From CAZFBA01 sp964517135 (GTDB lineage Bacteria > Cyanobacteriota > Vampirovibrionia > JBFMGH01): 64,000 bases of DNA. The first letter of the stretch is position 1; each line of letters opens with the position of its first letter. Below the pieces are notes generated by a model. It did not search any database and was not told where the DNA came from. It saw nothing but the letters and a program-made list of their open reading frames with translations. The position numbers and the translations under genes were made by a program. Positions 33,310 to 42,328 of the stretch are shown here, piece by piece. The stretch spans positions 45,097 to 109,096 of the forward strand of contig CAZFBA010000010.1 in assembly GCA_964517135.1 (NCBI GenBank). Reading direction: 5' to 3'.

Positions 33310-36159
33310 TCAGGTTTTAGAGATTGCTTTATAGTTCAAAATTTCTGCAAGAAATTGAGCGGTATAAGAGGATTTATTTTGAGATACCTCTTCAGGAGTA
33401 CCCTGAGCCACGATGTAACCACCTTCATTACCGCCTTCAGGGCCAAGATCTATAACCCAGTCGGCAACTTTTATTATGTCAAGGTTGTGTTCGATAATAA
33501 CAACTGTGTTTCCTGCATCTGCAAAACGATTAAGTATTTGCAGAAGGTTCTGAAGGTCCTGCCAGTGAAGCCCAACAGAAGGTTCATCAAGTAAATAAAG
33601 AGTGTTGCCTGTGCTTCTTTTAAGAAGCTCTGAAGCCAGTTTGACCCTCTGAGCTTCTCCACCAGAGAGTGTTGGTGCACTCTGACCAAGTTTAATATAG
33701 TTTAAACCCACGTCATTAAGAGTTTGTAACTTATTTTTTATGCGTGGTATATTGTTGAAAAAGCCAAGTGCTTCTTCTACGGTCATTTCAAGTATGTCAT
33801 AAATAGACTTACCCTTATATTTAACCTCAAGAGTTTCTCTATTATAGCGTTTACCTTTACATACCTCACATTGAATGTAGATGTCAGGGAGAAAATTCAT
33901 CTCTATCTTAATATTACCTTCGCCCTGACAGGCTTCACATCGTCCACCTTTAACATTAAAGCTGAATCTGCCGGGTTTGTATCCTCTTAGTTTGGCTTCT
34001 TGAGTAAGACTGAATACCTCTCTGATATGGTCAAATACCCCTGTATAGGTTGCAGGATTGCTTCTGGGGGTTCTGCCTATTGGCGACTGGTCTATATCAA
34101 TAACTTTGTCGACATTGTCGATATTTTCGATATTATCGATAAAGCGGGGCCTGGGTACATTTCGGCCTAAATAGTGTTTAATGAAGGGATGCAGCAATTC
34201 AAAGATCATTGTTGACTTTCCGGAGCCGCTGACACCTGTTATAGCAACCAGTTTACCCAGTGGTATTTCAAGATCAAGGTTTTTAAGGTTATTTTTATGG
34301 GCGTTTTTAATAATTAGAGCTTTTCCATTGCCTTCACGTCTTTTCAGGGGTATATCAATCTTTTTTTTACCGATAAGATAAGCTGCTGTTATGGATTTTT
34401 TAGAAGTCATTATCTCTTCGACGCTTCCCTGTGAAACTATTTCACCGCCATGAAGTCCTGCTCCCGGGCCTATATCGACGATCCAGTCAGCAGTTCTGAT
34501 AGTTTCTTCATCGTGTTCGACTACTATCAATGTATTTCCCAGGTTTCTCAGGCGAATCAGGGTATTAAGAAGTTGCCTGTTGTTAAGCTGATGCAGGCCA
34601 ATACTGGGTTCATCTAGAACGTACAAAACTCCTGATAGGCCTGAGCCAATCTGTGTAGCCAATCTGATGCGCTGTGCCTCTCCTCCTGATAGAGTTGCTG
34701 CTGTTCGGGCAAGTGATAAATAACTCAGGCCAACATCTTTAAGAAAACTTAATCGAGAATTAATCTCAATAAGAAGCTGGTGAGCAATTTTCTTCCTGTG
34801 TGAATCCAGGTTTTCAGCTAGCTTCAGGAAAAAATCAGCAGTTTCGTTAATACTCAAAGCTGAAAGCTCAGCTATAGAAAGCCCGCCTACTGTTACAGCA
34901 AGAGACAATGGCTTTAGTCTACTGCCATTACAGGATTCACAGATCCTGAATGTCATATATTTTTCAACTTCAGCCCTGATATTTTCTGAATTAGTTGAAT
35001 CATAACGACGTTTAAGATTATTTATAACCCCTTCAAATCTACCCTGATAGCTTTTACGATGGTTGCCTTTAAAGGAATCATGTTCCAGCCAGACTTTTTC
35101 ACCGTTAGAACCATGTAAAATAATTGTTTTCTGCCATTCTTCAAGTTCAGCAAAGGGTTTATTCATATCAATACTATAATGATTGGCAACAGAGGTCAGA
35201 AGGTCCTTATAATATGTATTTCCGGTTTTAGCCCAGGGAAAAACAGCCCCATCCTGTAGTGACAGGCTTTCATCAGGTATCACAAGTTCAGGATCAATTT
35301 CTCTGTAGGCTCCAATACCTGCACAGGCTGAACATGCGCCATAAGGGCTATTAAAACTGAACATCCTTGGTGAAAGTTCTTCAAAGCTAACCCCGCAATG
35401 TGGGCAGGCTAAAAGTTCTGAGAATATAATATCTTTTTCGTCAAGTATATTAACAATAACAAGCCCTTCAGATCTTTTTAATGCGGTTGCAATAGAATCA
35501 GCCAGTCTTGATTTAATGCCTTCTTTCATTTTGAGCCTGTCAACAATGATTTCTATGTCGTGTTTTTTGTTTTTATCCAGTTCTACCTGATCATCCAGGG
35601 TATAAATTTCGCCATCAACTCTGATTCTGGAGAAACCTTCCTGTCTGAGTTGCCTGAAGAGTTTATGATATTCACCTTTTCTGCCACGCACTACAGGTGA
35701 AAGAACCTGCAGCTTTTTGCCCTCAGGTATTTTTAAAACCTGATCAACAATCTGATCAATGGTCTGGGGCACTATTTCACAGCCACAATCCGGGCAGTGT
35801 GGCACACCAATGCGGGCATAGAGCAACCTGAGATAGTCGTGAATCTCAGTCACTGTGCCGACAGTAGATCTGGGGTTACGGCTGGTTGATTTCTGGTCAA
35901 TAGATATTGCAGGGCTTAGGCCTGTAATCATTTCTACATCAGGTTTATCAAGCTGCCCGAGAAACTGTCTTGCATATGCACTAAGGCTTTCGATATACCT
36001 TCGTTGCCCCTCCGCAAAGATTGTATCGAATGCAAGTGAGCTTTTACCCGATCCGCTGACGCCTGTGAAGACTACAAGTTTATTTTTCGGTATTGTAAGG
36101 TCTACATCCTTCAGGTTATGCTGTTTTGCACCCCGTATTGTTATATTTTCACCGTTCAA
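33310..36159 (-). CDS. uvrA: UvrABC excision repair subunit A
   Basis: Damage-recognition ATPase of nucleotide excision repair. 949 residues. Two ABC ATPase halves: Walker A GVSGSGKSSLAFDTIF near 33 and GVSGSGKSTMIFELLH near 640; signatures LSGGEAQRIRLATQ and LSGGEAQRVKLASE; zinc modules with CPDCGCEIVP..., CPHCGVSFEEL...CSACAGIG and CEACQGEGNIKIEM...CEVCKGKRYN. The start is TTG at 36159, set by GAGGAG five bases upstream; MNGENITIRGAKQHNLKDV is the expected N-terminus. Neither uvrB (at 45.5 kb) nor uvrC is adjacent. Confidence 0.98.
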   Translation of the reverse strand: MNGENITIRGAKQHNLKDVDLTIPKNKLVVFTGVSGSGKSSLAFDTIFAEGQRRYIESLSAYARQFLGQLDKPDVEMITGLSPAISIDQKSTSRNPRSTVGTVTEIHDYLRLLYARIGVPHCPDCGCEIVPQTIDQIVDQVLKIPEGKKLQVLSPVVRGRKGEYHKLFRQLRQEGFSRIRVDGEIYTLDDQVELDKNKKHDIEIIVDRLKMKEGIKSRLADSIATALKRSEGLVIVNILDEKDIIFSELLACPHCGVSFEELSPRMFSFNSPYGACSACAGIGAYREIDPELVIPDESLSLQDGAVFPWAKTGNTYYKDLLTSVANHYSIDMNKPFAELEEWQKTIILHGSNGEKVWLEHDSFKGNHRKSYQGRFEGVINNLKRRYDSTNSENIRAEVEKYMTFRICESCNGSRLKPLSLAVTVGGLSIAELSALSINETADFFLKLAENLDSHRKKIAHQLLIEINSRLSFLKDVGLSYLSLARTAATLSGGEAQRIRLATQIGSGLSGVLYVLDEPSIGLHQLNNRQLLNTLIRLRNLGNTLIVVEHDEETIRTADWIVDIGPGAGLHGGEIVSQGSVEEIMTSKKSITAAYLIGKKKIDIPLKRREGNGKALIIKNAHKNNLKNLDLEIPLGKLVAITGVSGSGKSTMIFELLHPFIKHYLGRNVPRPRFIDNIENIDNVDKVIDIDQSPIGRTPRSNPATYTGVFDHIREVFSLTQEAKLRGYKPGRFSFNVKGGRCEACQGEGNIKIEMNFLPDIYIQCEVCKGKRYNRETLEVKYKGKSIYDILEMTVEEALGFFNNIPRIKNKLQTLNDVGLNYIKLGQSAPTLSGGEAQRVKLASELLKRSTGNTLYLLDEPSVGLHWQDLQNLLQILNRFADAGNTVVIIEHNLDIIKVADWVIDLGPEGGNEGGYIVAQGTPEEVSQNKSSYTAQFLAEILNYKAISKT

Positions 36160-36280
36160 TGCGGCTCCTCATCCAATAAAATTCTTTACAATAGAAATAT
36201 ACATCAGTTTTCTTTTAATTTCATTTAAAAACGCCTGCTATTTAATATGATTGATGATAAATCTTAACAAAAATGAATAA

Positions 36281-36410
36281 TTATACTGATCCTTGAAAGT
36301 AATGTAGAGATTACAGATTATAGAGGCCGGGTGTTTTTGCCCGCTGTGCGGGCAAAAACACCCTACTGAATTCCATCAGCATATATTAATTATTTACGTG
36401 GAATGGTATA
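36281..36410 (+). repeat. Dispersed repeat A, copy 2 (with hairpin insert)
   Basis: Matches copy 1 (10864-10952) from TTATACTGATCC to GGAATGGTATA, with a few base changes. Between AGAGGCC and TTCCATCAG it carries about 40 extra bases: a perfect 16-bp hairpin at 36329-36363 (GGGTGTTTTTGCCCGC, loop TGT) and TACTGAA. Confidence 0.82.
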
Positions 36411-36639
36411 ATATGGTATTGAAAAATACGAAGTTTATTGGCTAAAGTTCAGGTCAATTGTTCTTGAGGGAAATTATTGATCTTTAAAGCCCACGATATT
36501 AGCTGAACATTGTATTTTAATGCAGGCCGGTGTTTCATTTCAGGGCTTATAAGGTGGATTGATTTTGTAAAAATAAAATACAAAAATTGTCTTAACATTA
36601 GTTTACAAACTGTTCCAAAATTTACTTTGGTTGTTTTTA

Positions 36640-36775
36640 TATAAATACAAGGCAGTTAAAAAGTTCAAAACAAAATCTCATCTCTCTCCTCTCAAAAATT
36701 CCTCTAAATAAATTCCGTAATCTCTCTACTCTCTCATAAAAGATTTAACCCCCGGCAAGGGGGCTTTTTTTTGTG
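36640..36775 (+). ncRNA. Candidate small RNA with CU-rich single-stranded segments
   Basis: A strong plus-strand terminator (CCCCC-GGCAA-GGGGG then C and eight T, 36749-36772) has no plus-strand gene before it for 4 kb. Just upstream are two pyrimidine-rich tracts, CATCTCTCTCCTCTC (about 36678-36692) and TCTCTCTACTCTCTC (about 36722-36736), which could pair with Shine-Dalgarno sites as in C-rich regulatory RNAs. A TATAAA-like box occurs near 36638. The 5' end is a guess and no expression evidence exists. Confidence 0.4.
36749..36772 (+). terminator. Intrinsic terminator, plus strand
   Basis: GC-only 5-bp stem CCCCC/GGGGG with a five-base loop followed by C and T8. The T-run is on the plus strand; on the minus strand (end of glgA is just beyond) the stem is preceded, not followed, by the T-rich side. 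Confidence 0.75.
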
Positions 36776-36794
36776 TTTAAAGTATTTTTAGCGA

Positions 36795-38330
36795 TTATAT
36801 TTTTGCTAACTCGGGTGATTCAACATTGAAACGATTATTAAACTCATTGTCACCGAGACGCTTTTTTGCAGCTAAATAATAAAGATCTTCATAGTTCTTT
36901 GCTGAGGTTTCCCAGGTGAATCGTCTGTTCATTGCCTCTCTAATTAAGACCTGCATAATATCTTTTTTATTGTAGTAGGTATAAACAGCCCAACCAACAG
37001 TCTCATAAAGTGAACGAGCATTCAGGCTATAGAATTTAAAGCCACTACCTTTATTTGAAAGCTCGCAATAGTTTTCTACAGTATCATTCAAACCGCCTGT
37101 TGCTCTGACAATCGGCAGGGTACCATATCTCATACTGAACATCTGGTTGAGACCACAGGGTTCAAATTTTGAAGGCATCAGGAAGAAATCTGCTCCGGCT
37201 TCAATTTTGTGTGCCAGAGTATTGTTATATCCAATGTAACAGGCGAATTTCTCTGGCACTTTACCGGCAATATCGCCAAAATAGAAGTGTGCCCATACCT
37301 CTCCAGACCCCAGTAATACTATCTGAACATCATATTTCAAGAGGTCATAGATAGCTTCAGCAAAGATATCAACGCCTTTTTGTTCAACCAGCCTGGTAAC
37401 AAGACCTATAACAGGCACATCAGGTCTTTGAGGTAGGTTGAAGACTTTTTGTAAATCCTGTTTACAGATAGCTTTGCCTGAAAGATCTTCTGTTGAATAG
37501 TTTGCAGCAATATAGGGATCAGTTTCCGGGTTCCATATATCATAATCTATACCGTTTAATATTCCAAAAAGGTCTCTCTCTCTGTCTCTAATAACACCTT
37601 CTAGCCCCCATCCGAACTCAGGTGTTTTCATTTCATGTGCATAACTGTCACTAACAGTATTTATAACAGTAGAATGGTAGATACCACCCTTTAAGAGGTT
37701 AGTTTTATTGTCTTTTTCCAGTTCAAGGAAGTTGAAATGTTCCCATCCAATACCTAGTACATCCATCAGTCCTTCATAGAAATCGCCCTGATGTTGAAGG
37801 TTATGAATGGTTAGTAACGATCCTGCTTCGCTTATAAAAGGATCATGTTTATATGCAGTATTTAATAATACTGGCACTGCTGCGGTATGCCAGTCATTAA
37901 CGTGAACTACGTCCGGCTTAAAGTTTATCATTTTACAGAGTTCAAGACTTGCCCTTGAGAAAAAGACAAAGCGGTTATCGTTATCCATATAACCATTGCC
38001 ATCATCATCAGTATAAAGTCCTCTTCTGCCAAAATAGTTGTCATATTCAATAAAATAGACAGGTGCATCAGTCTCAGGTATTTTTGCTTCATATACACCA
38101 GCCCACATTTCACCAATAACACCCATGGGAACACCCAAAGGGCCTCCTACAGGCCTTAATTCCCATTTATTTTTATCTATATCATAATATCGGGGTAAGA
38201 CAAGCCTTACATCATGACCTATTCGATGAAGTTCTTTAGCAAGAGCACCTGCTACATCTGACAAACCACCGACTTTAACAAATGGAACCGCTTCAGATGC
38301 AACGATAAGAATATTTAATTTTCTTAACAT
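36795..38330 (-). CDS. glgA: Glycogen synthase (ADP-glucose type)
   Basis: Extends alpha-1,4-glucan from ADP-glucose (GT5). 511 residues. N-terminal ASEAVPFVKVGGLSDVAGAL carries the KxGGL sugar-nucleotide motif (here KVGGL). The Rossmann domain contains VVHVNDWHTAAVPVLL and LTIHNLQHQGDF; the C-terminal domain has VTRLVEQKGVDIF and the catalytic loop ADFFLMPSKFEPCGLNQMFSMRYG with the usual Glu. It ends with a 25-residue tail. A single minus-strand gene. Together with glgP at 11.0-13.6 kb it indicates glycogen storage; no glgB, glgC or glgX lies in this window. Confidence 0.96.
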   Translation of the reverse strand: MLRKLNILIVASEAVPFVKVGGLSDVAGALAKELHRIGHDVRLVLPRYYDIDKNKWELRPVGGPLGVPMGVIGEMWAGVYEAKIPETDAPVYFIEYDNYFGRRGLYTDDDGNGYMDNDNRFVFFSRASLELCKMINFKPDVVHVNDWHTAAVPVLLNTAYKHDPFISEAGSLLTIHNLQHQGDFYEGLMDVLGIGWEHFNFLELEKDNKTNLLKGGIYHSTVINTVSDSYAHEMKTPEFGWGLEGVIRDRERDLFGILNGIDYDIWNPETDPYIAANYSTEDLSGKAICKQDLQKVFNLPQRPDVPVIGLVTRLVEQKGVDIFAEAIYDLLKYDVQIVLLGSGEVWAHFYFGDIAGKVPEKFACYIGYNNTLAHKIEAGADFFLMPSKFEPCGLNQMFSMRYGTLPIVRATGGLNDTVENYCELSNKGSGFKFYSLNARSLYETVGWAVYTYYNKKDIMQVLIREAMNRRFTWETSAKNYEDLYYLAAKKRLGDNEFNNRFNVESPELAKI

Positions 38331-38768
38331 CTTTTAATATCCTCTTTATTGTGATTACGGATTGTTAAATTTGTTATGGGGTCATATAGTAAATGCATTT
38401 GAAACATCTTTTGAAAAATCAACCTCTTATTCATCAAAGACTTAACTCAAGTAGTATTAGATCATGCGTTTACTATACTTATTGAAATTTTTCTATTTGA
38501 AACAATTATTTTAACAAGAAATTATCTATTTTAAAGCCATATATACCTTATATGGGACATATTCTTGATATAAGTTAACAAATAAATTGTTTGATAACTG
38601 TTAAAGGCCTGTTAAAGTTAGCATCATTTCAATTTTTAGAACAAGCAGAGATGATACCCTTTCACTAAAGAGTTTTAATATTATCTTCTTTGAAACGGTC
38701 TTTTTTTACAGCTCATGGTCAGGTTCAAAATAGTTTTTTACTTATTATACAGGTATTTAATATGTTTA
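38331..38768. other. Intergenic region, 438 bp
   Basis: Upstream of glgA and downstream of thrC, both minus. AT-rich, with no hairpin, repeat or ORF that I can support. It should contain the glgA promoter. Confidence 0.5.
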
Positions 38769-40004
38769 TTAAGCAGTTACACTGGCCAAACTGGTTATTT
38801 TATCAAGTTCTTTTTCATCGGGTTCTACTTCCATGGCTTGCCCAGCAATTTTCATTGCATTATTGATATCTTTAAGTCCGTTTCCGGTAATCATAAGCAA
38901 AGTTTTGCTGTTAGAATCAATAATACCCTGGCTTACAGCTTTTTTAAGGCAAGCATATGATGTTACACCGGCTGGTTCACCAAAAACGCCTGTTGCCATG
39001 GCAACTTCTTTAATGCTTTGCAATATTTCATCATCTGAGACCTCTATAGCGAGACCTTGTGATTCCTGAAGGGCAATGACAGCTGCTTTGCCATCTCTTG
39101 GTAGAGATACTGAGATGCTATCAGCAATTGTACAGCCTGACACTTCACGTATAACACCATCAGTATCAAAAGCTTTTTTAATAGCATTGGAATGTTCGGC
39201 CTGGCAGGCAACCATTTTAGGTAGTCTATCAATGAATCCGATTTTATAGAGATCTGAAAAGCCTTTCCAGATGCCGCTGATAATGTTCCCATCACCTGCT
39301 GAAACAAAGACATAATCAGGAACTTCCCAGTTGAGCTGTTCTGCAATTTCAAAGGCTGCACTCTTTTTACCTTCCCGTGTATAGGGGTTATACCCTGTAT
39401 TGCGGTTATACCACCCAAATTTTTCTGTAGCTTTCAGGCAGAGGTCAAATGCCTGGTCATAGGTTCCATTTACAGTTATAACATGAGCTCCAAAGATTAA
39501 GAGCTGAGTTATTTTTGCTACAGGTGCTGATTTTGGTACAAATATAATGTTTTTAATGCCTGCGCTTGCAGAAAGGCATGCCATTGATGAAGCAGCATTA
39601 CCTGTAGAGGCTCCAGTTACGAGATCAATTTTTGAATCCTTAGCTTTCGCTATAACCATTGCGCTGGCACGATCTTTAAATGATGCGCTGGGGTTTTTTC
39701 CATCATCTTTGAGGTAAAGATTCTTTAAGCCCAATTTTTTTCCAAGTTTATCAACTTTATATAAAGGTGTCCAGCCTATTTGAGGGATACATAGATTGCT
39801 TTCCACTGGATATAGATGGTTATATCGCCAGATAGATGTTGTTTTAGAGTTTTCAAGATCTTTTTTAGACCATTTTTGTTTAATTTTATTGTAATCATAG
39901 GTTATTTGAAGATTACCCCCGCAGAAAGGACATTGATATTGTGCGTCTTTAAGATCCAGTTCTTTGTGGCATTCGACACAGATAAAGCCAATTGCATAAT
40001 TCAT
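38769..40004 (-). CDS. thrC: Threonine synthase
   Basis: PLP enzyme making threonine from O-phosphohomoserine. 411 residues, the long bacterial/plant-like class with an N-terminal zinc ribbon (FICVECHKELDL...QCPFCGGNL, Cys at 9, 12, 29 and 32). The PLP lysine is in NPSASFKDRASAMV near 109, the phosphate loop in VTGASTGNAASSMACL near 130, and the C-terminal MITGNGLKD near 384. GGAG lies about nine bases before the ATG. A stand-alone gene; other threonine genes are absent. A related cysteate synthase is a possible alternative, but the motifs fit ThrC best. Confidence 0.92.
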   Translation of the reverse strand: MNYAIGFICVECHKELDLKDAQYQCPFCGGNLQITYDYNKIKQKWSKKDLENSKTTSIWRYNHLYPVESNLCIPQIGWTPLYKVDKLGKKLGLKNLYLKDDGKNPSASFKDRASAMVIAKAKDSKIDLVTGASTGNAASSMACLSASAGIKNIIFVPKSAPVAKITQLLIFGAHVITVNGTYDQAFDLCLKATEKFGWYNRNTGYNPYTREGKKSAAFEIAEQLNWEVPDYVFVSAGDGNIISGIWKGFSDLYKIGFIDRLPKMVACQAEHSNAIKKAFDTDGVIREVSGCTIADSISVSLPRDGKAAVIALQESQGLAIEVSDDEILQSIKEVAMATGVFGEPAGVTSYACLKKAVSQGIIDSNSKTLLMITGNGLKDINNAMKIAGQAMEVEPDEKELDKITSLASVTA

Positions 40005-40179
40005 AGTTTTATCTCCACTTTAAAATCTGAATAACCTTTTTATTTCAATTAAATTACTGAATAAATTCTTTATACATCCTGATGATATAGCAATAATGGT
40101 TAATAATTCAACATAAATTAATATTTGTTGAGGTTTTTAAAAAGAATTTATGCAGGTTTTCTATCACCTATTGAATAAG

Positions 40180-40205
40180 AAGGCAACCTGCAATGTGGTT
40201 GCCTT
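40180..40205 (-). terminator. Terminator after arcC
   Basis: AAGGCAACC and GGTTGCCTT pair around TGCAATGT, 30 bases past the arcC stop. The following minus-strand bases are CTTATTC, a weak T tail. Confidence 0.6.
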
Positions 40206-40234
40206 TATATAGTTGAAAGCTATGGTATTAAGGT

Positions 40235-41179
40235 TTAAGGAACTAGAAAAGTACCTGCTTCACCTTTTACAGCCTCAGCTAACTTTTCTGGAGAAGTAAT
40301 CAGAGCAGGATTGCCGGTTGTTTTTACAAAGTCAATACAGGCTTTTACTTTTGGTAACATGCTCCCGGCACCAAAATGACCTTCTTCTATGTATTTTTCA
40401 GCTTCTTCGATGGTCATTTTATCTATAGCCTGCTCGTTTTCTTTCCCAAAGTTTATGAAGACCTTGTCTACAGCTGTTGAAATAATAAACAGATCAGAAT
40501 TAATCTCTTTAGCAAGCAGGCAGCTGGCAAAATCTTTATCTATAACAGCGTCAGCACCCCAGAGTTCGCCATCTCTTTCTACAACTGGAATACCGCCACC
40601 GCCAACAGCTACAACTGTGATATTGTTTTCAATAAGAATTTTTATCGATTCGAGCTCAACAATTTTTACAGGTAAGGGAGAAGCTACTACACGTCTCCAG
40701 CCACGACCAGAGTCTTCAACAACAGTCCAGCCATCTTTTGCCTGGTGGGCAAGAGCAGTTTCTTCATCCATAAAAGAACCTATAGGTTTTGTAGGGTTCT
40801 GAAAGGATGGATCAGCTTTGTCTACAACTGCCTGTGTAACTACTGTTGCAACAGGTTTGGGCTCTCTGTTTGAAAGTAAAAACTGATTGTAAATAGCCTT
40901 TTGGATTTGATAGCCGATAGCGCCCTGTGTATCTGCTCCGCAAGAATCCAACGGTACCATATGAAGTTCATGCTTTGCTAGCTCTGCACGACGGAGTATA
41001 AAACCTACCTGTGGCCCGTTACCATGTGTAACTACAACTTGATAACCTTCGTCCATTAATTCTACTATATGTTTACAGGTTTGAGCAGCAGCTTTATACT
41101 GGCTGTCAACCGATACGTGCTTTTTGTCAGTTATAAGGGAATTACCCCCTATTGCAACAACAGCTATCTTTTTGTCCAT
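40235..41179 (-). CDS. arcC: Carbamate kinase
   Basis: Transfers phosphate from carbamoyl phosphate to ADP, giving ATP, CO2 and ammonia. 314 residues, normal length. Motifs: AVVAIGGNSLI at the N-terminus, VVVTHGNGPQVGFIL near 48, VASPLPVKIVE near 165, VAVGGGGIPVVERDGELWGADAVIDKD near 190-216 and GHFGAGSMLPKVKACIDFV near 270. AAAGGAG precedes the ATG. It overlaps the upstream carbamoyltransferase gene by 38 bases, so the two are tightly linked. It is the last of three genes starting at 43324 and supplies the ATP-yielding step of a carbamoyl-transfer degradation route. Confidence 0.96.
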   Translation of the reverse strand: MDKKIAVVAIGGNSLITDKKHVSVDSQYKAAAQTCKHIVELMDEGYQVVVTHGNGPQVGFILRRAELAKHELHMVPLDSCGADTQGAIGYQIQKAIYNQFLLSNREPKPVATVVTQAVVDKADPSFQNPTKPIGSFMDEETALAHQAKDGWTVVEDSGRGWRRVVASPLPVKIVELESIKILIENNITVVAVGGGGIPVVERDGELWGADAVIDKDFASCLLAKEINSDLFIISTAVDKVFINFGKENEQAIDKMTIEEAEKYIEEGHFGAGSMLPKVKACIDFVKTTGNPALITSPEKLAEAVKGEAGTFLVP

Positions 41180-42215
41180 AGTCTATCTCCTTTAATTCAT
41201 AGTTGAAATCTGACATAGTAAGAGCCATATAGGCTTTCTGAACGTGTAATCTGTTTTCAGCAATATCGTAAATGATAGAACGATCGCTGCTTGCTACTTC
41301 ATCTGCAACTTCATGCCCACGGTCAATAGGCATCGGGTGAGAATAAACAGCATTATTAGTACGTTTCATCTTCTCTCCATCGGTGATCCACTGAGGATAT
41401 TTGAGAGATTTTTCTACCTCTTTCTGTTTATCAAAACCATCCGGGCCATAAGCCTGCGGGCTCATCCAATTTCTGGAGTAGACTACATCAGCACCATCAT
41501 AACAATCTACTGGTTCGTTTGTAATTTCAAATTTTTGACCGTTAGCTTCGCAGTTAGCTTTTGTAGCAGCAATAACTTCAGGGTCAAGATCATACCCTTC
41601 TGGATATGCAAGCGTTACATCCATTCCAAAGCGTGAACAGATTAGTAAACTTTCCTGAACAGAACACCAAGATCTTGCAAGTGCACCGTGACCCCAAACT
41701 TGAAGTAATTTTTTGCCTTTTAGATTGTTACCAAGGTGTGTTCTATAACCTAACATATCTGCAAGCCCCTGACAGGGGTGATATTTGTCGTGTGCCATGC
41801 TGACAACTGGTATTTTAGACCATTCGCAATACTCTTCAAGAAGTTTTTGACCATCACCATATTGTTCTAATTTATCTTCTAAAATCCTTATACCAAGGCC
41901 AGCAGCATATCTTGACATAACCTGAGCGGCGTCTTCGACTGTTTCTCCCGCTGAAGTTTTTGTTTTAAGTCTCATTGATTTTGGCTCTAAAAACTGTGCT
42001 GCTCCACCAAGTTCAATGGCTGCGCATTCAAATGACTGTCTTGTTCTTACTGATGGGTTATAGAAGAACATAAAGAATGATCTTTTATCCAGAAGAGAGG
42101 TAAATCTTGGATCAAACCTGTTTAATCTCATATCATCTGCCAGTTGTAAGAGAAGGTTTAACTCTTCAACGGTCCAATCCTGTGTGCATAACAGGTGTTT
42201 GCCTTTTAAGTTCAT
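41142..42215 (-). CDS. YgeW-like carbamoyltransferase, HCLP motif lost
   Basis: 357 residues of the aspartate/ornithine carbamoyltransferase superfamily. The carbamoyl phosphate motif is SVRTRQSFE near 55 and YHPCQGLADM near 144. The place of the catalytic HCLP is taken by SHPMPIDRG near 295, so the Cys and Leu are absent; DEVASSD...ENRLHVQKA follows normally. The tail (residues about 340-357, with CCC) overlaps arcC. AGGAGGA stands before the ATG. It is the middle gene after an OTC-like gene and before arcC. E. coli ygeW, beside ygeX and yqeA, is the nearest known setting. The amino substrate is unknown. Confidence 0.85.
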   Translation of the reverse strand: MNLKGKHLLCTQDWTVEELNLLLQLADDMRLNRFDPRFTSLLDKRSFFMFFYNPSVRTRQSFECAAIELGGAAQFLEPKSMRLKTKTSAGETVEDAAQVMSRYAAGLGIRILEDKLEQYGDGQKLLEEYCEWSKIPVVSMAHDKYHPCQGLADMLGYRTHLGNNLKGKKLLQVWGHGALARSWCSVQESLLICSRFGMDVTLAYPEGYDLDPEVIAATKANCEANGQKFEITNEPVDCYDGADVVYSRNWMSPQAYGPDGFDKQKEVEKSLKYPQWITDGEKMKRTNNAVYSHPMPIDRGHEVADEVASSDRSIIYDIAENRLHVQKAYMALTMSDFNYELKEIDYGQKDSCCCNRG

Positions 42216-42328
42216 TAAATATCCTCCTTCAATTTTTCTTTGAAATACAAATTTTTCAATAGCATTACCCCGGAGTATTTTCAGGATTTAAAACACTGCA
42301 ATACCCCAGGGATATAAGATTTGTTGTC

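Larger units (their letters stand above)
36160..36794. other. Intergenic region, 635 bp
   Basis: Between uvrA and glgA (both minus). It holds the uvrA promoter region, repeat A copy 2 (36281-36410) and a candidate small RNA ending in a plus-strand terminator (36749-36772). No ORF is accepted. Confidence 0.7.
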
